The notes beneath the pieces are model-generated. The model was not told the origin of the DNA. It worked only from the letters and a program-made list of their open reading frames with translations, and did not search any database. A stretch of DNA of 15,056 nt. Source: Chitinophagales bacterium (GTDB lineage Bacteria > Bacteroidota > Bacteroidia > Chitinophagales > UBA2359). The translations under genes were made by a program, and so were the position numbers. The stretch covers positions 1 to 15,056 of the forward strand of contig JAHDDN010000098.1 of assembly GCA_020629335.1 (NCBI GenBank), in the 5' to 3' direction. This document shows positions 1-7,636 of this stretch, in pieces. The first letter of the stretch is position 1. Every line of letters starts with the position of its first letter.

Positions 1-1322
1 TCTCCAGCCCCTGCAATTAAAAGAATCTCAAAGGTATCTTTATTTTTTATCAAATCGAAAAGTTCTTCTTTTTTTAATAATGATACTGGCACTTTTTTTT
101 CTATTTTATCTACTATCAATTGAGAAGTAACTCCTTCAATTGGTTTTTCCCTTGCAGGATAAATGTCTAACAAAATAACCTCATCAGCCAAGGAAAGACT
201 TTCTGCAAATCCATCTGCAAAATCTTGTGTTCTTGAAAACAAATGCGGTTGAAAAATTATTGTAATTTTTTTATTTTTATATATCTTTTTCGTCGAGTTT
301 ATTAATACCTTTAATTCTTCTGGATGATGTGCATAATCATCAATAACTGTCAAATCATCTGATTGAATGATATACTCGAATCTTCTTTTTATTCCTTTAA
401 AAGTACTTAATGCTTTTTGTACTAATGCAGGATCAATTTCTAAAACATCCGTAACAGCTGCTGCTGCAAGTGTATTTTCTACATTATAATCTCCTGTTAA
501 TAAAAGGTTTAGCTCCAAGCTTTCATTATCTTTTCTATTCCAATCAGCTAAATATCTATTATTTTTAGTTCTTAAATTAGAAATATAGTAATCTGATTTT
601 TCATTATTAAGATCATATGTTCGATAATATTTTGGATTAAGTACCCTTTTATTGGCTACATCTTGATTAAGGATTAGCATCCCTTCATTAGTGTTTAGGT
701 TTTGAACAAAGTCATCAAAACCTTTTTCTAATGACTCAACATCTCCATATATATCTAAATGATCTGCATCAACTGCTGTAATTACTGCGATATCTGGATA
801 GAGCTTTAAAAAGCTACGATCATACTCATCTGCTTCTACCACAACTACCTTTTCATTATCCATCCAAAAGTTAGTTTCGTAGTTGACTGTAACTCCTCCA
901 ATAAAGGCGGTACAACCAATTCCACTATCTCTTAAAATGTGTGCAATCATGGATGTAATAGTTGTTTTCCCATGTGTGCCAGCTACAGCGATAGTGAATT
1001 TATCTTTACAGATTTCTCCTAGAATTTCAGCCCGTTTTTTCACAGGATAATTCTCTTTTTTGAAATAGCTTAATTCTGAATGTGATTCAGGGACAGCTGG
1101 CGTGAATATGATTAAATCGGCGTCTTTGTTTGCTTGATTTAAATCATCTTCAAAATGAATTTCTATTCCTTCTTCAATCAATTGATCGGTTAAGTTCGTA
1201 GGTGTTTTATCATACCCACTTACTTTCAATCCTTTTTGATTAAAATAACGAGCCAATCCACTCATTCCTATTCCACCGATTCCGATGAAATAAACTGCTT
1301 TTATGTCATTAAGTTCAATCAA
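1..1322 (-). CDS. murC: UDP-N-acetylmuramate--L-alanine ligase MurC (partial, C-terminus cut by window edge)
   Basis: MurC ligates L-alanine to UDP-MurNAc with ATP in the cytoplasm, the first peptide step of peptidoglycan precursor synthesis. The N-terminus reads IELNDIKAVYFIGIGGIGMS, with the dinucleotide-fold glycine motif typical of MurC. The Mur-ligase P-loop GTHGKTT is at residues 115-121 and the DADHLDIYGD motif at about 185-194. The last visible residues are LLIAGAG, close to the usual C-terminus, so of about 440 visible codons only some 20 should be missing. No ATG, GTG or other TTG lies in frame between the upstream in-frame TGA (1368-1370) and the motifs, so the start is TTG at 1320-1322. 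It overlaps the murG TGA as TTGA, which suggests translational coupling. No convincing ribosome binding site is close by. It is the last dcw gene seen; ftsQ, ftsA and ftsZ would be expected next in Bacteroidota. Confidence 0.97.
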   Translation of the reverse strand, partial: MIELNDIKAVYFIGIGGIGMSGLARYFNQKGLKVSGYDKTPTNLTDQLIEEGIEIHFEDDLNQANKDADLIIFTPAVPESHSELSYFKKENYPVKKRAEILGEICKDKFTIAVAGTHGKTTITSMIAHILRDSGIGCTAFIGGVTVNYETNFWMDNEKVVVVEADEYDRSFLKLYPDIAVITAVDADHLDIYGDVESLEKGFDDFVQNLNTNEGMLILNQDVANKRVLNPKYYRTYDLNNEKSDYYISNLRTKNNRYLADWNRKDNESLELNLLLTGDYNVENTLAAAAVTDVLEIDPALVQKALSTFKGIKRRFEYIIQSDDLTVIDDYAHHPEELKVLINSTKKIYKNKKITIIFQPHLFSRTQDFADGFAESLSLADEVILLDIYPAREKPIEGVTSQLIVDKIEKKVPVSLLKKEELFDLIKNKDTFEILLIAGAG

Positions 1323-2419
1323 TTTTTTACTAATTTTAGTACTTCCTTTGCTATTTTTTCGGCGGAATCAGTACGCGCCAAAGCTTTAATATTTTTGGCT
1401 AATCGATTCATCCTGTTTTCATCCTTCAAAACTTCTTGGACGGCATCAAACAATTGTGCTTTTGCTTCGTCGTCTTTGACCATTAAGGCAGCCTCTTTTT
1501 CAACCAAAGATTTAGCATTGCTAGTTTGGTGATCTTCAGCCACATTTGGAGAAGGCATTAGGATAGTTGGCTTACCAATAATGCATAATTCAGAAATGGT
1601 GCCTCCCGCTCTTGAAATAATCAAATCTGCAGCGATATAGGCCAAATCCATTCGATCAATAAAATCGAGTGCTTTTATGCTATCCGCATAGGGGGCTGCT
1701 TTTTCTCTCGCTTCTTCGATATAAATCTTCCCAGCTTGCCAAATCAATTGAATTCCTTGATCATGGAAATTTTTCAAATGATGAATGATCGCATTATTAA
1801 CTCCTCTTGCCCCTAAGCTTCCTCCTGTTATAAAGACCACTTTTTTATTCGGGTCTAAACCGAAGTGTTTCAAAGCTTCTTCTTTAGTTCCTTTGATATG
1901 AATTATAGCATCTCTTACAGGATTACCTAAATTCACAATTTTTTGTTGTTCAAAGAATTTATCCATTCCGTCATAAGCCACACAGATTTTTTGAACTCTT
2001 TTAGAGAGTATTCGATTCGTGACTCCAGGAAAAGCATTTTGTTCTTGAATTAATGCTGGCACTCCCATCATCGTAGCTGCTTGTAATAAAGGGCCACTTG
2101 CATATCCGCCTACTCCGATTGCTACATCAGGCTTAAATTTTCTTACGATGAAAAACGACTTAGTCAAACTATGTCCCAGTTTAAAGGGGAACATCAAGTT
2201 TCTTAGCGTTATTTTTCTGTGAAACCCACTTATCCAAAGGCCCTTAATCGGGTAGCCTGCTTTGGGTACTTTTTCCATTTCGATACGGCCTTTAGCTCCT
2301 ACGAATAGAAATTCTGCATTAGGCACTTCCTTTTTCAAGGCATTAGCTATTGCAATAGCAGGAAAAACATGACCGCCTGTTCCTCCGCCACTTACTATGA
2401 CTTTAAGTGGTTTAGGCAT
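1319..2419 (-). CDS. murG: Lipid II synthase MurG (UDP-GlcNAc:lipid I GlcNAc transferase)
   Basis: MurG transfers GlcNAc from UDP-GlcNAc to lipid I on the inner face of the cytoplasmic membrane, giving lipid II. The 366-residue length fits the family. This is a GT-B fold GT28 enzyme: the first glycine loop GGGTGGH is at residues 11-17, the second GVGGYASGP at 102-110, the EQNAFPG acceptor-side motif at 126-132 and the third glycine loop GGSLGA at 199-204. The UDP-GlcNAc site SRAGGTISEL is at 269-278, with the conserved glutamate at 277, and a downstream EDHQTSNA motif follows at 295-302. The ATG start lies inside the end of ftsW (8-base overlap), and its TGA stop overlaps the murC TTG start. 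Both junctions suggest coupled translation. Nothing is odd in the protein. Confidence 0.98.
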   Translation of the reverse strand: MPKPLKVIVSGGGTGGHVFPAIAIANALKKEVPNAEFLFVGAKGRIEMEKVPKAGYPIKGLWISGFHRKITLRNLMFPFKLGHSLTKSFFIVRKFKPDVAIGVGGYASGPLLQAATMMGVPALIQEQNAFPGVTNRILSKRVQKICVAYDGMDKFFEQQKIVNLGNPVRDAIIHIKGTKEEALKHFGLDPNKKVVFITGGSLGARGVNNAIIHHLKNFHDQGIQLIWQAGKIYIEEAREKAAPYADSIKALDFIDRMDLAYIAADLIISRAGGTISELCIIGKPTILMPSPNVAEDHQTSNAKSLVEKEAALMVKDDEAKAQLFDAVQEVLKDENRMNRLAKNIKALARTDSAEKIAKEVLKLVKN

Positions 2420-3554
2420 TACTTAATTTTGCTTTTTTAATCTTTGGTTTTCTTTCTATATACCTACTTAGGCTGATGAGTGTCCCCATCATAACTCCAG
2501 TTAGTATAATAGAAGTTCCCCCCCAACTAACAAAAGGAAGTGTAATTCCTGTAGGAGGAAGCAAGCCAACTGTTACTGCCATCGTTACCATTGCTTGTAA
2601 ACACAAGCATAGACTAAGGCCAATAGCTAAAAGAGCACCAAAGGCGTCTCTACTTTTTCTAAATATTTGCACTCCTTTCCAAAGCAATGCAAAATATAGA
2701 GCCATCAAACCTAAACCGCCAAACAACAAACCATACTCTTCTATGATAATCGCATAAATAAAATCGGAAAATGATTGAGGTAAAATCGAATAGATTTCGC
2801 TTTTACCTGGCCCTTTACCATATAATAAGCCACTTTCTGCGATGGCTGTTTTAGACCAAGCTGTTTGTTGGCTTTCGATTCCTTGTACAAAATTACTCAA
2901 TCGGCTTTCCCAAGTACCTACCCTACCGAATCCTATACCAATCGTATTCAGGTAAAAGATCGTAAAAATGCATATCGCTGCTGAGCTGACCATTCCAAAA
3001 ATATGGCTAATCCTCATTCTACCAATAAACATTAATGTCAATGCTGTAGTAAAAAGTAAGGCCGTTGTTGATAAATCCTCTGGTAAAATCAACATACAAG
3101 TAACGATAGTTGGTAAAATTATCGGAACAAATATATCTTTGAAGCTTTTAATCTTAGATTGGTATTTGGATATAGCTAAGGCTAAGTATGAAATTAATCC
3201 AAACTTGGCCAGCTCTGAAGTTTGAAAGAACTCTAAGCTTCGGGTCGCTCCTGATTTTTCTACCCCCCAAAAGAGAGTGGCAATTAATAATGGAATGATT
3301 AGCAACATCAATACATTTACGTATTTTTTAAGTTGCAAAATTTTCACATGGTGAAAAACAAAAATGGCCAAGAAGCCTAAGAAAAGCATCATGGAATGAC
3401 GAAATAAATAGTAGTTAGTTCCAAAGAATTCTTGCGAAAAGGCTAAATTCCTTGAGGTACTATACACTGCTAAAAGTGAATAGATGAATAGGAATATAGC
3501 TATCGCCCATATTCCTTTATCTCCTTTTAAATATTTTCCTACTAATTCTTGCAT
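2412..3554 (-). CDS. ftsW: SEDS peptidoglycan glycosyltransferase FtsW
   Basis: FtsW is the septal SEDS polymerase that joins lipid II into glycan strands together with its cognate class B PBP, here the PBP encoded at 7637-9709. The 380-residue protein is strongly hydrophobic with about ten membrane segments. Family motifs are the ECL4 region GKGPGKSEIYSILPQSFSDF (246-265), with the presumed catalytic aspartate at D264, followed by IYAIIIEEYG, and PPTGITLPFVSWGG at 333-346 near the end. The PEDLSTTALLF stretch (158-168) matches the PDLGT-like segment of SEDS proteins but is diverged. The C-terminus is basic (RKPKIKKAK). The ATG lies 4 bases beyond the murD stop codon, and the TAA stop overlaps the murG start. 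Position between murD and murG favours FtsW over RodA. Confidence 0.97.
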   Translation of the reverse strand: MQELVGKYLKGDKGIWAIAIFLFIYSLLAVYSTSRNLAFSQEFFGTNYYLFRHSMMLFLGFLAIFVFHHVKILQLKKYVNVLMLLIIPLLIATLFWGVEKSGATRSLEFFQTSELAKFGLISYLALAISKYQSKIKSFKDIFVPIILPTIVTCMLILPEDLSTTALLFTTALTLMFIGRMRISHIFGMVSSAAICIFTIFYLNTIGIGFGRVGTWESRLSNFVQGIESQQTAWSKTAIAESGLLYGKGPGKSEIYSILPQSFSDFIYAIIIEEYGLLFGGLGLMALYFALLWKGVQIFRKSRDAFGALLAIGLSLCLCLQAMVTMAVTVGLLPPTGITLPFVSWGGTSIILTGVMMGTLISLSRYIERKPKIKKAKLSNA

Positions 3555-3558
3555 CTCA

Positions 3559-4905
3559 TTAGTGATTTAAGATCTTTACTGCTTTTTTGAATTGCTCTCC
3601 TCTATCTTTATAGTTCTCGAAACGATCAAAACTCGAACAAGCAGGTGACAACAAAACGGTTTCATTTTTTTTTGCTAATTGATAGCTTTTTTGTACTGCG
3701 GTTTGCATATCAGGAACTTCTATTATTTCAAACTGTTCGCTGAATGCTTGAATAATTTTAGTATTATCTTCTCCTATAGCAATAATGCATTTTACTTTTT
3801 GTTGAGCAAGCTCCATCAATTCGTTATAGTCATTGCCTTTATCTGTTCCGCCCAGTAGCCAAATGGTTGGTTGATCCATTGCTTCTAAGGCATACCATAC
3901 AGAATCTACATTAGTAGCCTTTGAGTCATTGATGAATCTAATTCCATTAATTGTCGCAACCGTTTCTAATCTGTGTGTAAGGCTTTGAAAATCATTGACT
4001 GTTGCTGCTATTTGATAATAATCTAAGCCGACTAATAAGGCAATATTGATTGCTGCCATCGCATTATACTGATTATGTAGCCCTTTAAGGCTAAGTGCAT
4101 TACTATCAAAAATTAGGCTTTGAGCATTTAACTCAAAGAGTAAGTTTTTTTCTTTTTTGAATGCTCCTTTTTCTAATTCCTTAGTTAAGCTAAAGCCTAC
4201 TGGAGTGGCATGGATGGTATTTTTTTCCATAAATGCCTGCATATTATCGTCATCTACATTATAAATGAAATAATCTTCCTCCTTTTGATTTTGGCTAATC
4301 CTAAATTTAGATGCGATATAATTATTCATATCATACTCATAACGATCTAAATGATCAGCTGTAATATTTAGCAAAACAGCTATCCAAGGCTTAAATTCTG
4401 TAATTCCATCCAGTTGAAAACTGCTTAATTCTAAGACGTAATAAGCTTTTTCTTCCTTGAGTAATTCTCTCGCAAAGCTATTGCCTATATTGCCTGCGAC
4501 TCCTACATCTAAGCCTGCATTTTTCAGTATTTCATAAGTGAGTGTAGTGGTGGTTGTTTTGCCATTACTCCCAGTTATTCCGATGATTTTTGCAGTTGTA
4601 AATTTAGCGGCCCATTCGATTTCTGAAATGACTGCTATATTTTTATTTTTCAGTTTTTTAATTAATGGTGCTTTATCGGGTATACCTGGGCTTTTGATCA
4701 CTATAGCTGCTTCTTGTATAATCTCCCAGCTATGTCCTTCTTCTTCAAAAGGAATTTCATTTTCTTGTAATTCCTTTTTAGCACTTTCATTAATTGATTT
4801 GAGATCCGAAACAAAAACATCATAGCCACGATTTTTGGCTAATAATGCTGCTCCGATTCCACTCTCACCTGCTCCGAGTACTATTATTTTCTTAGACTCT
4901 ATCAA
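3559..4905 (-). CDS. murD: UDP-N-acetylmuramoyl-L-alanine--D-glutamate ligase MurD
   Basis: MurD adds D-glutamate to UDP-MurNAc-L-Ala in the cytoplasm with ATP. The 448 residues have the three-domain Mur ligase layout: an N-terminal fold with GAGESGIG (11-18) and KSPGIP (71-76), the central ATPase domain with P-loop GITGSNGKTT (109-118), the MurD-typical LSSFQLD (160-166) and NITADHLDRY (180-189), then a C-terminal domain with HRLE, NDSKATN and LLGGTDKG, ending near LSPACSSFDRF. The only plausible start is TTG at 4903-4905, because the preceding in-frame codon is the TAA of mraY and no ATG precedes the glycine motif. mraY and murD are therefore contiguous in one frame, separated only by that stop codon. 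No clear Shine-Dalgarno site is seen, so re-initiation after MraY termination is likely. Confidence 0.97.
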   Translation of the reverse strand: MIESKKIIVLGAGESGIGAALLAKNRGYDVFVSDLKSINESAKKELQENEIPFEEEGHSWEIIQEAAIVIKSPGIPDKAPLIKKLKNKNIAVISEIEWAAKFTTAKIIGITGSNGKTTTTTLTYEILKNAGLDVGVAGNIGNSFARELLKEEKAYYVLELSSFQLDGITEFKPWIAVLLNITADHLDRYEYDMNNYIASKFRISQNQKEEDYFIYNVDDDNMQAFMEKNTIHATPVGFSLTKELEKGAFKKEKNLLFELNAQSLIFDSNALSLKGLHNQYNAMAAINIALLVGLDYYQIAATVNDFQSLTHRLETVATINGIRFINDSKATNVDSVWYALEAMDQPTIWLLGGTDKGNDYNELMELAQQKVKCIIAIGEDNTKIIQAFSEQFEIIEVPDMQTAVQKSYQLAKKNETVLLSPACSSFDRFENYKDRGEQFKKAVKILNH

Positions 4906-6159
4906 TTATCTCATTTTTAGGGTCACGAAAGTTAGTACTGCTAAGAGGATGGTTGCTATCCAGAATCGCGTTACGATTTTGGGTTCGCTAATCCCCTTTT
5001 TTTGATAGTGGTGATGGAGTGGAGACATTAAGAATATCCTTTTGCCTGCCCCGTATTTTCTCTTAGTATACTTGAAGTAACTTACCTGCATCATAACCGA
5101 TAAATTTTCGGCTAAGAATACCCCACAAAGTATTGGGACTAATAACTCTATTCTTAGTGCTAATGTCATGGTTCCAATGATTCCGCCTATAGCTAAGCTA
5201 CCAGTATCTCCCATAAATACTTGTGCTGGATAAGCATTAAACCATAGAAAACCAACGCAAGCTCCCACAAAAGCGGCTGCAAAAATCAGCAATTCTCCTA
5301 TTTGTGGAAGATGTAGAATATTGAGATAATTAGCCGCAATAATGTTTCCTGAGACAAATGCGAATATACAGAGTGTAGCTCCGACAATTCCAGATACTCC
5401 TGTTGCTAACCCATCTAATCCGTCTGTCATATTGGCTCCATTAGAGACGGAGGTGATGATAAAAATCACCATTGGAATATAGATGAGAAAGGCCCATTTA
5501 TGATAACCATCACCTAGGAATGATAGAATGGAGCCATAATCAAATTCCCATTGTTTAAAGAATGGAACATGTGTAACAGGCGCTCTATATTCCATCATTG
5601 TTTTCTCTACTCCATTGTCATCAAATTGATAACGATTGACTTCGTTATAATGCGTTTTGGTCAAGTCATTTGAAATATCTTGTCGCACTTTTATATCACT
5701 GTGAAAGAACATCGTTAGGCCAACAATTAAACCGAGTCCAACTTGGCCTATTATTTTGAAGCGGCCTGCAAGGCCTGCTTTATTTCCTTTGAATACTTTA
5801 ATATAATCATCTAAGAAGCCTACAGCTCCCATCCAAATGGTGGTAAGCAGCATTAAGATAATATAGATATTATCTAGTTTAGCAAATAGAACTGTTGGCA
5901 AAACGATGGCGGTGAGTATGATGACTCCTCCCATCGTTGGTGTGCCTTGCTTGGAAGATTCTCCAGCTAAACCCAGCTCTCGTACAGTTTCTTTTACTTG
6001 TTGCTTTCTCAGTAAGGCGATCCATTTTTCGCCTAGTATTAATGAGATTACTAAAGAAAAGATAATCGCTAATGCTGCTCTAAAAGAGCTGAACTGAAAA
6101 AGGCCTGCACCTGCGAGTTCAAAGTTTTTCTCTAAATATTCAAATAGATAATATAGCAT
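4906..6159 (-). CDS. mraY: Phospho-MurNAc-pentapeptide translocase MraY (lipid I synthase)
   Basis: MraY transfers phospho-MurNAc-pentapeptide to undecaprenyl phosphate at the inner membrane, forming lipid I. It is a polytopic PNPT-family protein. Visible motifs are GTPTMGG (72-78), the Mg-binding DDY (117-119), the nucleotide-pocket region [16 protein letters not shown] (239-254) with D246 and D249, MGDTGS (316-321), and the C-terminal cytoplasmic [11 protein letters not shown] (379-389) with the HHH motif. At 417 residues it is clearly longer than the usual roughly 360. The extra length is mostly a charged, hydrophilic insert at about residues 153-218, between two membrane segments. Enlarged MraY proteins are familiar in Bacteroidota; the function of the insert is not clear. 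The ATG has a good Shine-Dalgarno site, AAGGA, four bases upstream. Confidence 0.98.
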   Translation of the reverse strand: MLYYLFEYLEKNFELAGAGLFQFSSFRAALAIIFSLVISLILGEKWIALLRKQQVKETVRELGLAGESSKQGTPTMGGVIILTAIVLPTVLFAKLDNIYIILMLLTTIWMGAVGFLDDYIKVFKGNKAGLAGRFKIIGQVGLGLIVGLTMFFHSDIKVRQDISNDLTKTHYNEVNRYQFDDNGVEKTMMEYRAPVTHVPFFKQWEFDYGSILSFLGDGYHKWAFLIYIPMVIFIITSVSNGANMTDGLDGLATGVSGIVGATLCIFAFVSGNIIAANYLNILHLPQIGELLIFAAAFVGACVGFLWFNAYPAQVFMGDTGSLAIGGIIGTMTLALRIELLVPILCGVFLAENLSVMMQVSYFKYTKRKYGAGKRIFLMSPLHHHYQKKGISEPKIVTRFWIATILLAVLTFVTLKMR

Positions 6160-6163
6160 TTAG

Positions 6164-6168
6164 TCCTT
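6164..6168 (-). promoter_or_regulatory. Shine-Dalgarno site of mraY
   Basis: The minus strand reads AAGGA four bases before the mraY ATG, in the 9-base gap after the murE TAG stop. It is one of only two clear purine-rich ribosome binding sites in the cluster and supports the mraY start chosen here. Confidence 0.7.
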
Positions 6169-7632
6169 CTAAATTTTTTTGTTCATTATTTCTTGCCAAA
6201 TTTCTTTGTCATCAAATGGGAATCGCTCTCCATTGATTTCTTGATAATTTTCGTGCCCTTTACCTGCGATCAGGATAATGTCTCCTTCTTGGGCCATCAT
6301 GCCTGCTGTTTTGATAGCTTCTTTTCTGTTGGTAATTGAGAGCACTTTATTATAATACTCTGCTGCGACTCCTTGCTGCATATCCTCGATTATTTTATCT
6401 GGATTTTCGGTGCGAGGATTATCTGAGGTCAGAATAATTCGATCACTCAAAGAACAGGCTACCTTGGCCATTAGTGGCCTTTTGGTTTTGTCACGATCAC
6501 CGCCACAGCCGACTACTGTAATGAGTTGTTCATTTTTAGTTCGGATTTGGTTAATCGTTTTTAGCACTTTTTCGAGAGCATCTGGGGTATGTGCATAATC
6601 TACGATGCCCACGATTTTATTTTTTTGGTCAACCATATAATCGAATCGACCTTCGGCAGTTTTCAGTTGGCTTATTTTCACTAAAGCCTCTTCTGGTTCG
6701 ATGTCTAACAATATAGCTGTTGCATAAATGGCGGTAACATTATAAGCATTAAAATCACCGACGAGTAAGCTGTATAATTGTTGATTATTAATTTCGATTA
6801 GCATGCCATCGAAATTATTTTCAAGTACTTTGGCTTTAAAATCTGCCATTGATTTTAGGGCATAGCTTTGAATATTTGCTTTGGTGTTCTGCACCATTAC
6901 ACGTCCTCGTTTATCATCTATATTGACCAGTGCAAAAGCGGACTTTGGTAGTTGATCAAAAAAGGTCTTTTTAGCTTTTAGATAAGCGTCAAAAGTTTGG
7001 TGATAGTCCAAGTGATCGTGAGATAAATTGGTAAAAACACCTCCTGCAAAATGTAGGCCTTCGATTCTATGTTGATCTACGGCATGTGAGCTTACTTCCA
7101 TGAAGCAGTATTCGCATCCGATTTCTACCATTTGTGCCATTAGACGATTCAGTTGAATGGCATCTGGTGTAGTAAGTGTAGAAGTAATTTCTTCTTCATC
7201 TACTAAGTATTTAATAGTTGATATTAGCCCTGTTTTATACCCTAAGCTTTTAAAGAGGCGATAGAGTAAAGTGGCTATGGTTGTTTTCCCGTTAGTACCT
7301 GTTACTCCTATCAATTGTAAATTGGTAGAAGCTTGGTCGTAAAAATTAGCGGCCAACTTTCCTAGCTCTTTGCTTGTATTAGTCACTTGTATATAGGTGA
7401 CTGTTTCTTTTATTTCATCTGGCCAATCTTGGAGCACGATAGTTGTGGCTCCTTTTTCGATAGCTGAATGGATGTATTTATGACCATCCAGTTTTTCTCC
7501 TTTGATGGCGACAAACAAGCTATTGGGCATACACTTTCGAGAATCAAAAGTTATATTTTCAATATTTTTGGTCTTGCTTCCCTCAATTTTAATTGGAGAA
7601 ATGCCATTTAGTATATCGTTTAGTAACTTCAC
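6169..7632 (-). CDS. murE: UDP-MurNAc-tripeptide ligase MurE, meso-diaminopimelate type
   Basis: MurE adds the third stem-peptide residue to UDP-MurNAc-L-Ala-D-Glu in the cytoplasm. The 487 residues show an N-terminal domain with TFDSRK (28-33) and FVAIKG (40-45), the P-loop GVTGTNGKTT (109-118), the EVSSHA motif (179-184), NLSHDHLDYH (202-211), GRFDY (328-332) and DYAHTPDALE (345-354). Substrate choice is indicated by SDNPRTE (403-409): the DNPR motif is the known signature of meso-diaminopimelate-adding enzymes, so a meso-DAP wall is inferred. A C-terminal AGKGHE motif (456-461) is also present. The start is GTG at 7630-7632; the in-frame TAG at 7642-7644 rules out a longer version. AGGA seven bases upstream supports the GTG. 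Confidence 0.98.
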   Translation of the reverse strand: MKLLNDILNGISPIKIEGSKTKNIENITFDSRKCMPNSLFVAIKGEKLDGHKYIHSAIEKGATTIVLQDWPDEIKETVTYIQVTNTSKELGKLAANFYDQASTNLQLIGVTGTNGKTTIATLLYRLFKSLGYKTGLISTIKYLVDEEEITSTLTTPDAIQLNRLMAQMVEIGCEYCFMEVSSHAVDQHRIEGLHFAGGVFTNLSHDHLDYHQTFDAYLKAKKTFFDQLPKSAFALVNIDDKRGRVMVQNTKANIQSYALKSMADFKAKVLENNFDGMLIEINNQQLYSLLVGDFNAYNVTAIYATAILLDIEPEEALVKISQLKTAEGRFDYMVDQKNKIVGIVDYAHTPDALEKVLKTINQIRTKNEQLITVVGCGGDRDKTKRPLMAKVACSLSDRIILTSDNPRTENPDKIIEDMQQGVAAEYYNKVLSITNRKEAIKTAGMMAQEGDIILIAGKGHENYQEINGERFPFDDKEIWQEIMNKKI

Positions 7633-7636
7633 AATT

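Noticed and set aside
1236..1532. Plus-strand open frames opposite the dcw genes (this one and similar ones at 2476, 4538, 7593 and 9246)
   Set aside because: They are antisense to strongly conserved genes, and their composition is that of reverse-complemented coding sequence.
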